From the NCBI RefSeq assembly GCF_036711975.1, contig NC_091976.1:4836001-4900000 (forward strand): 64,000 bases of DNA, given 5' to 3'. How positions within the stretch are numbered: the stretch's first letter is position 1; each line of letters begins with the position of its first letter. A program made the position numbers and the translations under genes. The notes below the pieces were generated by a model, which saw only the letters and a program-made list of their open reading frames with translations, was not told where the DNA came from and ran no database searches. This DNA is from Onthophagus taurus (lineage: Eukaryota; Arthropoda; Insecta; Coleoptera; Scarabaeidae). This document shows, one piece after another, positions 54,040 to 63,838 of this stretch.

Positions 54040-56285
54040 TTAAAACACCAGATAACTTAGTTAAAAATATTAAGAGGCTATATGAAAAACACTCCGTTAT
54101 GATAGACGGGAATATAGCGAATCGCAAGCCACTCTACTGGTGGAATGAGAACATAGCCAGGAAAAGAAAATAATGTAATAAAATAAGAAGAAAACTAACA
54201 CGGTGCAGGGGCGACAACCGTGGAAACTTGGAAGAGATCGAAAATCTGAAATCAAAACATAAAATAGCTAGAAAGGAACTAAGAAAGCTAATAGGGAAAA
54301 GCAAAAAAGATAAATGGATAGAGTTATGTGCGGAGCTGGAAAGCGACATTTGGGGAAAAGCTTACCAAATAATAACCAAGAAGCTAAAGCTGAAACCTAG
54401 AACTAATATAGACCCGGAAAAAGTGGAAGAACAAATTAAAAAATTGTTTCCGGAACATGAAAGATTCGAATGGGAGACCAATGATAGATCTATAGAAATA
54501 CAGCCTTTTACGGAAGAGGAGTTGTTAGCCGTTGTGTCAAAAATAAAGAAAAAGAAAGCCCCGGGACCGGATGGTATACCGGCCGAACTATTAAAAGTGC
54601 TAATACCTAAATATACAAAAGAAGTCCTAGAAACCTACAACGGTTGCATATCCACAGGAATCTTTCCAAAAATATGGAAAAAAGCAAAACTGGTTTTAAT
54701 AGAAAAGCCAAAAAAATCGGGGTTGACCGCTACATACAGACCAATCTGTCTTATAGACACAACAGGGAAGATACTGGAAGGCTTATTGAGGGAAAGGTTG
54801 CAGGCGGAAGCCGATAATAAAGGACTATTGCACGAAAATCAATATGGTTATAGGAAAGGGAGGTCAACAGTACAAGCCATCGCAAGAGTGCAGAAAATAG
54901 TTGATGACATAAAACAAAAAGCGTTGAATAACAGAGAAGTCTGTGCGTTGGTCCTCCTAGATATAAAGAACGCTTTTAACTCCGTACCATGGAGGGAAAT
55001 AATAACTGCGATGGAGATAGGAAATGTCAGTCCATACTTGATCGAAATGGTGAAAGCGTATCTCTCTGATAGAAACATAATTTCCTCTGATGGAAAGATC
55101 TACAGAGTTTCTTGCGGTGTACCACAGGGATCTTTATTGGGTCCACTGCTGTGGAATTTGTACTACGACCGGATTTTAAGAATGGAACTAGAATCTGGAG
55201 TGAATCTCATAGCGTACGCGGACGACCTCGCTCTTGTTGTAAAGGGTGCAGATGCGAGACAGCTGGAAGATAAGGCTACTTACGCTGTTCAACGAGTGGT
55301 TACAAAATTGAAGGCGATGGGATTGAACATCGCTTCCCAAAAAACGGAATTAGTGCTACTGCAGGGGCGACGAAAGCTAACAACTCTTAACCTGTTAGTT
55401 GACGGAACTGAGATTCACAGTTTAGATAAAGTTAAATATTTGGGAGTATATCTTAATAAGGATATGACTATGACAAAACATGTAATCCAGATAACAACCA
55501 AGGCAATCTACATGTGCAACCTTATACTAAGGCTGATGCCGAGAATGGGGGGTCCGAGGTCGAGAAAAAGAAAGTTACTTTCTACAGCAGTGACCTCGGC
55601 AATTTTGTACGCTGCACCAACGTGGCAAAGATGCCTGAAATACAAGCGTTTCCAGAACATGCTAACCATGGTAAACAGAAGACTAGCGATAGGCATTACG
55701 GCGGCATATCGTAGGGTTCGAGCAGAAAGTATTGAGGTCATAGCGGGTCTACCTCCCATAGACCTTGTGGTACAAGAAAGGTCAGAACTATATAAAGGGG
55801 GAAAGGAATTAAAGACGCAATGTAAAGAAAGGACTATGCCTGCTTGGCAGTTAAGATGGACAAACCAGGACAGCTGGACAAGGACATTAATACCGAAAAT
55901 AGAACCATGGACCACGAGAAGCTGGGGCGAGGTGGATTACTATCTCACTCAAGCGCTCACAGGACATGGGGTGTTTAAAAAATACCTATGTAAAATCAAG
56001 AAGTCGGAGTCCGAAGATTGTTGGTTCTGCGAAAATGTCGACACAGCTGAGCACACTGTTTTTGTGCGATGAATTCAATAGACAAAGATTTGAATGTGAA
56101 AGAAAATGTAGAGTGAAATTGAATAGAAACAACATGGTCACAATAATGCTAGAGAGCGAAGAAAATTGGAACGTAGTTAATGAAATGGTAACCAAAATAA
56201 TGAAGATAAAAGAAACACACGAAAGGGAACTTGAAAAGAGAAGACAGGAAGAGGAGAGGGTGCGTTAGGCAGAAGGAGTTAGTAA
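54040..56285 (+). mobile_element. R1/LOA-like LINE, 5'-truncated, inside Polinton C
   Basis: Starts within the linker between endonuclease and RT (ANRKPLYWWNENIARKRK) and ends soon after the zinc knuckle region. It sits between the PLA2 stub and a 5'-truncated penton, with a deletion of the intervening Polinton genes. No poly(A) or target duplication was seen at its right end, so deletion or recombination after insertion is likely. Confidence 0.75.
54228..56272 (+). pseudogene. R1-like reverse transcriptase
   Basis: RT domain about residues 100-380: KKKKAPGPDGIPAELL, TYRPICLIDTTGKILE, YGYRKGRSTVQAI, LLDIKNAFNSVPW, CGVPQGSLLGPLLWNL and intact active site AYADDLALVV. A C-terminal CWFCENVDTAEH is the CCHC-type knuckle. 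A frameshift near 56050 moves to a frame reading CDEFNRQRFECERK to 56268. No endonuclease domain is present; another frameshift precedes 54228. Not able to move by itself. Confidence 0.85.
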
Positions 56286-57000
56286 CGAAATAGATCCTAA
56301 CTCAAGTTACTCACTTGGTCTTATTGGATTCTATACGTATAACAGTATACCAAACATTGAACGAGGAGTTATTGACAAATTCTATTTTACCGAAAAATTT
56401 CCAATAAACAAAAGTCGACAAGCGGTTATAACTTCGGCGGGACCATTAACAGAAGATGAAATCAAAATTCCTACTGGTGCATATGAAATAACGGACATTG
56501 AACTTTATTTGCAAAAAGAGATTTTACATCGTATCGGATTAAATACAGTTGATGACCCTGAAACATTTTTTTCACTTAAGGCTAACAATAATACCTTACA
56601 ATGTGAAATAAAAAGCGATTATTTTGAGATAGATTTCTCTACACCGAACACAATAGCTTCGATATTGGGGTTTTCCAATCGCAAACTAGATGTATCGATA
56701 AAGCATAAATCAGATCTTCCGGTAAATATAATACGTGTAACATCCGTTCGAGTGGAATGTAATATAATTTCTGGTTCGTATTACAATAATAAATTATCAC
56801 ACACCTTATATGAATTCGCTCCAACCGTAGATCCAGGTTTCAGTATAAATATAGAGCCAAGGAACCCCATTTATTTACCAGTCGACACCGATCGTCCGAT
56901 ATCGAACATTACACTAAAATTACTTGATCAGCGTGGTAAATTGGTTAACTTTCGCAGAGAAGAAATAGTTATTAGATTAGAGCTGAAACGAACTTCATAA
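56286..57000 (+). pseudogene. Polinton penton protein, copy C, N-terminus lost
   Basis: Begins within the N-terminal half (YSLGLIGFYTYNSIPNI) right after LINE sequence. It is then open through KIPTGAYEITDIELYLQKEI and LKANNNTLQCEI to VIRLELKRTS-stop at 57000. It carries a sense codon where copy B has TGA. The single jelly-roll half (56509-57000) is complete. The stop overlaps the next ATG (TAATG). Confidence 0.8.
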
Positions 57001-57206
57001 TGGGGCTGTTGTTCCAATTAAAAACTGACCCTCAAACGCAATCATCATCTATCAAAAGAAAACATTATAACTCAGCTGGAAAGAAAACGTTTAGAACAGT
57101 TAACAGAAAGACTTCATTGCGAGCGGACAACAGACGTTTCCTCAAGCATTCAGGTTATCATGTCCACACAAAAGTTAAATATATACCGCGAACCCATCGT
57201 AGATAA
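57000..57206 (+). CDS. Small basic Polinton protein (copy C)
   Basis: 68 residues (MGLLFQLKTDPQTQSSSIKR), Lys/Arg-rich, sharing KTFRTVNRKTSLRADNRRF with copy B. It overlaps the penton stop by one base and the capsid start by 47 bp. Conserved overlaps in both copies support a real gene. Probably a virion component; function unknown. Confidence 0.65.
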   Translation: MGLLFQLKTDPQTQSSSIKRKHYNSAGKKTFRTVNRKTSLRADNRRFLKHSGYHVHTKVKYIPRTHRR

Positions 57207-58392
57207 TTCGATTGCCAGAGAAGAAGTGCATAGTTATCATCCATCTACAAATTCTTTTCAAAACAACGATATATTCACCATTGAGCTGAACCAAGAAGAT
57301 GTTCTATTTTCATTCTTCGAAAGTTATATACGTATTGAGGGGGATTATAAAGAAAAATTAAACGATCCAACTGATACCATCCAATTGACACACAACTTAC
57401 CAACATTTCTATTTGAGTATATCGCATTTGAGCATAATGGTACTGAAATCGAACGGGTACGTGAACCGGGTTTAACATCCCTCATTCGAACCCTACTTCA
57501 GCAAAACGAAGTGGAATGTAAATCTTTAGAAATAGCTGGTTTAAAATGGCCACCCGAAGGAAATTTACCCACAGTGAGTGCGAACAAGGATTTTATGTTT
57601 CAAATTCCTTTAAGTCATATTTTCCGATTATTTAGAGACTATAATCACGTTATGAGAGGTCGCTTTAAATTTAGATTTGTTAGAAGTCGTACTGACTCCA
57701 ATTGTTATAAATCCACATCAAAAGCTGATCCTAGCACCGCAGAGTTTACCGTAAAAACGGTTACATTGTTAGCGAAACATGTGTACCCCAGCCCATCGAT
57801 AAAGATGAAGCTATTGGATGGTTTAAATAAAAATTCAAACATTCCTGTACCGTTTCGGAAATGGTCTTTTTATGAGCTACCTTCTATGAGAAAGGGAAAT
57901 AAGGAGATTTGGCCGGTCACGTCAACAACTAACAGAGGTAGACCTCAATATGTTATAGTCGCATTCCAAACCAATCGAAAGGATCAGCCGACTTCTGATT
58001 GTACACTTTTCGATCACTTGAACATTATAGATCTTAAAGTATATCTAAACTCATACTGCTATCCGTTCGAGTCGATGAATTTGGAGTTTGCAAAAAAAAA
58101 TTATGTTGAACTATATAAAATGTTTACTGAATTTCAACCGTATATTTGGGAAACATCTCGAAAACAACCGATTATGGATTTCACAAGCTTTAAAAAGAGA
58201 CCTTTATTCGTGGTGGATACCACTAATAATAACGATGAAGAAGCCGCTCCGTCCGCATCATGTGAGGTGCGTATCGAAATTCAAAGCAGTAAAGATTTTC
58301 CACCTGATACAAAAGCATACTGTATACTACATCAAGAATCCATGTACACATACAAACCTTTGAGTGGTGAGGTATCTATAATTATAAATTAA
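57160..58392 (+). CDS. Polinton major capsid protein (copy C)
   Basis: 410 residues, ATG 57160 (MSTQKLNIYREPIVDNSIAR), uninterrupted. Conserved blocks: NDIFTIELNQEDVLFSFFES, FLFEYIAFEHNGTEIERV, MRGRFKFRFVRSRTDSN, STTNRGRPQYVIVAFQTNRK, and a C-terminal YKPLSGEVSIIIN. Length and synteny next to the penton fit the Polinton major capsid (double jelly-roll) family; the fold is inferred and could be tested by structure prediction. The only complete capsid gene here. Confidence 0.75.
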   Translation: MSTQKLNIYREPIVDNSIAREEVHSYHPSTNSFQNNDIFTIELNQEDVLFSFFESYIRIEGDYKEKLNDPTDTIQLTHNLPTFLFEYIAFEHNGTEIERVREPGLTSLIRTLLQQNEVECKSLEIAGLKWPPEGNLPTVSANKDFMFQIPLSHIFRLFRDYNHVMRGRFKFRFVRSRTDSNCYKSTSKADPSTAEFTVKTVTLLAKHVYPSPSIKMKLLDGLNKNSNIPVPFRKWSFYELPSMRKGNKEIWPVTSTTNRGRPQYVIVAFQTNRKDQPTSDCTLFDHLNIIDLKVYLNSYCYPFESMNLEFAKKNYVELYKMFTEFQPYIWETSRKQPIMDFTSFKKRPLFVVDTTNNNDEEAAPSASCEVRIEIQSSKDFPPDTKAYCILHQESMYTYKPLSGEVSIIIN

Positions 58393-58473
58393 ATTCCAAC
58401 ATGAGTTTGGGTGGGGAGGTATCTATAAATGAATAAATTCCAACATGAGTTCATATTCATATTAGATTTCAAT

Positions 58474-58971
58474 ATGACGTTCAGAAGTGCGGTTGTAGAC
58501 GTTCAAGGGTTTGACGTCAACTCTAAATTCGAAGTTAAGGAATTTACTCTTCTGGATATCACCAACACCGACTACACTATACATTTACACCTTAAGCCTA
58601 GTATACCATTTCAACGATTAAATGTTCAAGATCGGAAGACAGTAAGATATTTGGAACGCAACCATCACAGGTTGTTATATAACGATGGGTGGATAAATCA
58701 ATCTGATGGTCTAAATGTAATTGATCACTTAATTTCCTCCTACGATCAAATTTTTGTTAAGGGGAATCAAAAGAAGCAGTTTTTGGAAACACATAACCAT
58801 AATAAATCAATAATAACGGATATCGCATTAGAATTTGCGGAAGAGGATGAGACTAAATTAAATTCAACCTCCAATCATTGTTGGTTTCATATTGGCTCTC
58901 CAGCAGTATGTTCACAGAACAATGTTTTAATTTTAAAAAAAATTTTATGTAAACAAAATAAAGTTACTTGA
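58474..58971 (+). CDS. Conserved Polinton protein, possible RNase-H-like nuclease (copy C)
   Basis: 165 residues, ATG 58474 (MTFRSAVVDVQGFDVNSKFE). Homologous along its length to 29290-29868, including RYLERNHHRLLY and the terminal CWFHIGSPAVCSQNN. It lacks the Arg/Tyr repeat seen in copy B. The conserved Asp near the start (DVQGF) and a later Asp leave room for a nuclease; not established. Located between capsid and MMP. Confidence 0.6.
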   Translation: MTFRSAVVDVQGFDVNSKFEVKEFTLLDITNTDYTIHLHLKPSIPFQRLNVQDRKTVRYLERNHHRLLYNDGWINQSDGLNVIDHLISSYDQIFVKGNQKKQFLETHNHNKSIITDIALEFAEEDETKLNSTSNHCWFHIGSPAVCSQNNVLILKKILCKQNKVT

Positions 58972-59088
58972 ATTGTAAATAAATTTTTAGAAAGTTGGTT
59001 GTAGTTTTATAATAATAATCAACACCCAATTCACATTTAATCATTTAGTTGTAAACTATCATACAGTGTGGACGTAAAGTCACGAATC

Positions 59089-60697
59089 ATGAAAGCAATA
59101 ACTATTTTTCTTTGGACTTGTATGTTGACACATACATTGGGAACGATAAGTGAACGTGATGAAGAAATTTATATGCTTCTCGATAAATATGGGTATATCG
59201 AACGAGAAACTAATGTGAGTCAAAGTGATTTAAATGCGGACCAACTAAGCTTATTGAAGAAAGGTATATCTCGCTTTCAAAAATCATTTAATCTTCCAGT
59301 GACCGGTAAAATAGACTTTAGAACCGTAGATTTACTTGGTAAGCCTAGATGTGGTAATGAAGATTCTTTCGACTTTCTGAAATCAAGCGATCAAAACCGA
59401 AAATGGAGTTCATTAAATATTAAATGGGGTATATACGGTGATTATCATCCAAACGGTTTTACCGCGATTGTGCAAAAAGCGTTTAACATTTGGTCTAACC
59501 ACGTCAGTTTACATTTTAGGAGAGTAATATCAGACGCTAACATTTTGATCGCTTTTAAATCGGGTAAACATGGAATTATTAGAAATGATAAAGCATCATG
59601 TTTAGGTCGCTTCGATGGTATGGGAGGAATCCTTGCGCACGCCGACTACCCTGACATTTACAAAAACGCAATTGAAATTCATTTAGACAAAGACGAGGAT
59701 TGGGATTTAACTAATACTGCATTGGCAGGCAAAACTAATCTATTCCTAGTTCTGGTACATGAAATACAGCACGCATTAGGATTAGATCATAGTAATGAGT
59801 TTGATTCTATCATGTTTCCCAGTTATGGATTCGTTCATATTGAAAATTTCACATTAAGTCAGAATGATATTCATGCGATACAGAAAATTTATGGGAATTC
59901 AACTTCAGCACATAAAGTATCTACTACTACTACTACGTTAAAACCTACACCCAAAATTGAAACTACATCCCATGAAACTATAGCTCCCTTCACCTTATCT
60001 CACATCTGCGATATTGATGATAAGTTTTCAGGATTTTTAATATATAAAAAAGTAATTTATATACTTTATAAACAATGGGTTTGACCAATTGATTTAAAAT
60101 CTAAAATGCCAACTCGTTCCACACCTATAAACATTGTTGATTGGTAAAAGCCTTTGAGAGGTGTTTTAGAAGCTACGAATTATAATTATAAGGTTTCCTT
60201 TGGTTCTAATGGTAACCTTATAGTTATTATAAATCATTCAATTTATATAATTGAAATTAGGAGTATGTCGATACGTCACAAATGGGATTTTGAAGCAACT
60301 GGTTTGGGATTTAACAATCAATTTAACAAATACTAATATTACAGGAGTTGTGATAAGTAATTATGGTTCACCTTTTATATTCTTCGATGAGATCTATGCT
60401 GTTCAAGTGGATTATCAATATTTTAAAACACGGCAACTTATGACGTCAGTTGCTGCTGAGTTTCCAGGGATACCGGGTTACTTTGATGGTGTTTATAAAT
60501 CTTCAGATGGTTTATTGAATTTTTTTGTTGGTAATAAAATAATTCGATACAATGATTATTTAAAAGAGACTGTGGATACCGTAGATAAAAGCCTATCAAT
60601 ATTAGGTATATCTTGTCCCTATACATCTATATTAGATCAACTAAAATTTCTATTATCAAAAATAAGTTCAACATCTAAAATATCTGCACCTTGGTAA
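59089..60697 (+). pseudogene. Matrix metalloproteinase carried by Polinton C
   Basis: ATG 59089 starts a signal peptide (MKAITIFLWTCMLTHTLG). The propeptide has the peptidoglycan-binding-like helix block and a cysteine switch PRCGNED. The catalytic domain has the zinc site HEIQHALGLDH and Met-turn DSIMFP. A Thr/Pro hinge follows (STTTTTLKPTPK). Hemopexin-like repeats begin at HICDIDDKF, but the frame ends at 60084. Later repeat codons lie in other frames (60154-60336, 60251-60697), with the C-terminal Cys in ILGISCPY. The peptidase part is open; the hemopexin part has at least two breaks. Probably a captured host gene that cleaved extracellular matrix. Confidence 0.85.
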
Positions 60698-60815
60698 AGT
60701 TGTAAAATTTGTATAATTTTAAAATCTAAATCCCCCACTCCTATTTAATATTAGATATAGGGTACATGTTTATGTGTAAATTTCATTTTAATTAGTATAT
60801 AACATGCTCTGAAAC

Positions 60816-61331
60816 ATGAGTGTCAACGGTGTAAGTTTAGATTTTTGGGGATTAATTGACAAACTGTGGGTAAAATTCAAAGAGGATCTAAAGAAAGAAA
60901 TTAAACTTATTGATGAAAGTGTATTTTCTGCAGGTGAATTTAACATTAAAGTTGGTATTAGTGTTGTTAGAGGCTCTATACCTTGCGTAGAGTTAATTTT
61001 TAAATCGTGTAATGATGAGTTAAACAAAATTTGTCTCCAGCATGAAGATTGGGATCATTTAATTTATATATTCAAGCAATTTTACTTCAACAAGGAGGTG
61101 ATTTTAAGTTACACAATACCTTTAGCAGAAGGAATTTTAAATATTACCCGCGTGAGTGAGGACGTACTATGTATTAGATGTGAAGACTTCGATGTTGATG
61201 GAAATTTGAGAACCTCTTTGTTACCTATTGTAATTACCATGTCAGAAGTTCATTATATTTTATATTTAGATTGTTTAATTTCATATAGATTAAGTATATT
61301 AAATAAATATCATGTTAAAAATCTCATTTAA
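60816..61331 (+). CDS. 171-residue conserved Polinton protein (copy C)
   Basis: ATG 60816 (MSVNGVSLDFWGLIDKLWVK), intact to 61331. Mixed alpha/beta composition with FNIKVGISVVRGSIPCVELI, ICLQHEDWDHLIYIFKQFYF and VLCIRCEDFDVDGNLRTSLL. No signal, membrane span or enzyme motif seen. Nearly identical to copy A, much more so than PolB next door, hinting at recent exchange or strong constraint. I do not recognise a family. Confidence 0.7.
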   Translation: MSVNGVSLDFWGLIDKLWVKFKEDLKKEIKLIDESVFSAGEFNIKVGISVVRGSIPCVELIFKSCNDELNKICLQHEDWDHLIYIFKQFYFNKEVILSYTIPLAEGILNITRVSEDVLCIRCEDFDVDGNLRTSLLPIVITMSEVHYILYLDCLISYRLSILNKYHVKNLI

Positions 61332-61686
61332 ATAAATTTATTTTAATTTAAAATATTTTATTTTTTTTTTTTATATTTCACAAATAACGCTAACTTACGT
61401 AAACAACTTTGGAATTTATGTGACGACTTTAAATATTACCTTTGCTTTGATAAATGAATATTTAAAACGCAAATAACCTCGGTAAATTCCCTCACCCTAT
61501 TGACTTTCAATTCAATTTAGTAATTACTTTAAGCAATCACAGTGCTCGTTTGCGAGTTGTGTAACGCAAATAACCTCAGTAAATCCCCACCCAGGAACAA
61601 CAACAGCTTTCACTTTGAGTATTGATAATAACACGTAGATTCGCGACATTCAATTCACTTTAGTAATAACTTCAAACGAATTCACA
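61332..61686 (+). promoter_or_regulatory. PolB upstream region (copy C) with TTACGTAA motif
   Basis: CGCTAACTTACGTAAACAAC at 61388-61407 is the same motif, same orientation toward PolB, as in copy A. Two copies of AACGCAAATAACCTC follow at about 61468 and 61563. Flanking words (TTTGCTTTGATAAATGAATA) also match copy A upstream of PolB. No TATA box is obvious. Confidence 0.55.
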
Positions 61687-62895
61687 ATGTTCGTTTGCGA
61701 GTTATGTCAAAAATCTTATACGTTAAAAAATAATCTCAATCGTCACGTACGGAATGTACATAAGATCGTACTCAACAAAGTCAAAACATTTTTACGAAAC
61801 GATAATCTAATTAAACATAAACGAAAAGTACATAAGATTATTGTAGAATCTCGTCAATCGTCATCTCCACCTCTTACGATGGAACAATTATCATCGTTAT
61901 CGCTACCATCAACTTCTTCTTCAACACCAGCTCAACGTTTATCAACATCTTTATCGAGAGCGTGTAAGATTTGTGGTGAGTCCTTTACATCATTTTTCAC
62001 TTTACAAACACATCTTCGCACAAATTATACAACAACTATTGAGAATGGCGTGGAAAAGATTGCATCATGTTTTAAGAATCGGGTTGTCAGCTATAAAATT
62101 AGTAAAGTTCAACCAGATGATGATATATCTTCCTATCTCACACGATTGCGAGAAACGGTCATTACACTTATTAACAACCAAATTACATTAAGTGGATCAG
62201 TTAAAATACAAATTGAACTACTATCTAATTTTATAAAATTTGATAATGATGAAGCAGATATGAAAGATGAAGAAGAAGATAAGGTAGTGTCTGAAAAAAA
62301 TTTTAATACGAAATTTAAAATCATAACAACAGCTACAATTTTGGAAGAGATTTACGATGAGATGATGGGGGATATTATAACTCAAGCGGAAGAGTTCCAG
62401 GAACGTGGTTCCGGTTGGGCATTTCACTCAATTTCTCATCTTTTACTAAACATAAATAAATTCCAACCGATACCTAGTTCATCGTACATACGTCTACCGG
62501 AAGAGATTGCAAATAAACATGCGTGTGTCAACATAAAAAATTATGAAGATGATGCGTGTTTGGCATGGTGTCTGACGGCAGCCCTTCATCCTGCGAATAG
62601 ACATTCAGAGCAAATATCTAGCTACCCACATTACAGTCAGGTTTTAAACCTACAAGGTATTCATTTTCCAATTAATTTAAAAGATATAGTTAAAATTGAA
62701 AAATTAAATGGTATAAGCATTAATGTCTATGAATTAGTTTATAGGTCAAAAAAATATTTGGTGGAAGGACCGATTTATTACACGAAAAATCGATGTGATA
62801 CTCACGTAAATTTACTCTATTTATACGACATGGGACGGGCTCATTTCGTTTTAATAAAAAATATATCTAGACTAATTTCCAAACAAATTGGGTGA
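61687..62895 (+). pseudogene. Polinton DNA polymerase B, N-terminal leader only (copy C)
   Basis: ATG 61687 (MFVCELCQKSYTLKNNLNRH), C2H2 fingers, CKICGESFTSFFTLQTHL, a Ser-rich linker, then EFQERGSGWAFHSISHLLLN, NIKNYEDDACLAWCLTAALHP and FVLIKNISRLISK, the arthropod PolB leader. A TGA at about 62893-62895 ends it exactly where similarity to copy A stops; exonuclease and polymerase domains are absent. The 5' end lacks the frameshift seen in copy A. Confidence 0.8.
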
Positions 62896-63317
62896 ACATG
62901 AAGAGTGTGTTGATAACGAAAATCTATTGTGCATTGAATTGGAAACATTTAAGTTTAGATTACCTCACAGAATTCACTGTGTCCTATTCAGGGATCCAGT
63001 ATTGTACAGGTAAATTAAAAAACATTAAATAAAGTGTGATGTAATTTTTATAAAACCTTAGGGATGATTTATTCTTCCAATCGTTTGGTTATACAGGTGG
63101 GGTATTGTGTGTATGGGTTACGTATATCGAAACAGAACGTAGTCGTGTATGTGAAGAGTGTTTCGAGGATTATAATGATCTTGTTATACGGGAACGACGC
63201 TTTTTTGAAAATACAGAATTTAAAGAAATGGAAAAAGATGTAAGACTACATCATACAAGAATTGTTAAATCTGAATTTATAGATTTAATAAAACGGGTTG
63301 ATATACTAATGTATTGA
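62893..63317 (+). CDS. Unrecognised spliced Cys-containing protein
   Basis: After the PolB break a frame reads EHEECVDNENLLCIELETFK and HCVLFRDPVLY to about 63009. A plausible intron (AG|GTAAAT at 63009 to CTTAG|GG near 63061) joins it in frame to FQSFGYTGGVLCVWVTYIET, VCEECFEDYNDLVIRERRFF and a stop at 63317. Cys pairs (C..C) might bind metal. No start codon is clear and the upstream end may be missing. Both exons are free of stops over about 115 codons. No family recognised. Confidence 0.4.
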
Positions 63318-63401
63318 AAATACATTAGTATGGTATTTGTTTTTTTTTAAATATATTTAGTAGGAATGCATTTATGGTATTTTAAAAATTGGGATACATT
63401 T

Positions 63402-63433
63402 GTTAGGTATCTCATGTATCTCATGTATCTCAT
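63402..63433. repeat. GTATCTCAT short tandem repeat
   Basis: About three and a half copies of a 9-mer (GTATCTCAT) just upstream of the TATA box of small spliced gene 3. Confidence 0.7.
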
Positions 63434-63439
63434 ACCGAA

Positions 63440-63515
63440 TAGTGTATGTATATATAAATACGAGCGACGCGTTTTCTAACATACAGCTGATTTCATATTC
63501 CGAAACAAAAAAAAA
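63440..63515 (+). promoter_or_regulatory. TATA promoter of small spliced gene 3
   Basis: GTATGTATATATAAATACGA at about 63443-63462, then GCGACGCGTTTTCTAACATA and a CAG-rich leader. Spacing from TATA to exon 1 resembles genes 1 and 2. Confidence 0.5.
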
Positions 63516-63828
63516 ATAAGTTTACCGGCTTTAGTTTTTCAAATATGCGAAGCGATATGGAAAAATGTAAGTATTAATTTCATACTTGTTTAATTTTTAA
63601 TTTACTTTTATATTATTTTCAGCCTGACGTGCATATTATAACCGATTATTTTATGACCTTACTTCAAATATGGCAATGGGACATTATATTTTGCGGCCCA
63701 TTCTTAGGGGGATCCTCGCGAATAGCAAGGGATCCTGACTTTAATAATCTACTTTACGTCTGCTGTAAGTTATTGATTTTTTATTTACTTTTAAAAAAGT
63801 GGATTTTACATTTTCACTTTTTTCAGGA
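63516..63828 (+). pseudogene. Small spliced gene 3 of the variable-exon family (start codon lost)
   Basis: Exon 1 63516-63566 (51 nt, same length as gene 2 exon 1), intron 63567-63622, exon 2 63623-63764 (142 nt, identical length to gene 2 exon 2), intron 63765-63826, then an immediate TGA formed across the last splice. The position of the gene 2 ATG is ATA here. Exon 2 reads MTLLQIWQWDIIFCGPFLGG and RIARDPDFN. Exons match gene 2 at about 61-62% of bases by hand count, introns at about 90-93%. Orientation mirrors genes 1 and 2 at the other end of copy C. Confidence 0.65.
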
Positions 63829-63838
63829 GCCATAAAGG

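Larger units (their letters stand above)
49243..63320. mobile_element. Polinton/Maverick copy C (mirror of A/B)
   Basis: Gene order: small spliced genes, integrase, fiber-like, DUF8207-like, ATPase (leftward), then PLA2 stub, penton, basic protein, capsid, nuclease-like, MMP, 171-residue protein and PolB N-terminus (rightward). The divergent arrangement around the ATPase/PLA2 starts matches copy B. An R1-like LINE (54.04-56.28 kb) replaced most of PLA2, all of core/protease and the penton start. The right end is cut within PolB. Terminal repeats and a 6-bp duplication were not established, and the edges given are gene limits. Confidence 0.8.

Noticed and set aside
54134..54349. Minus-strand Ser/Phe-rich frame
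   Set aside because: Antisense of the LINE coding sequence; no independent motif.
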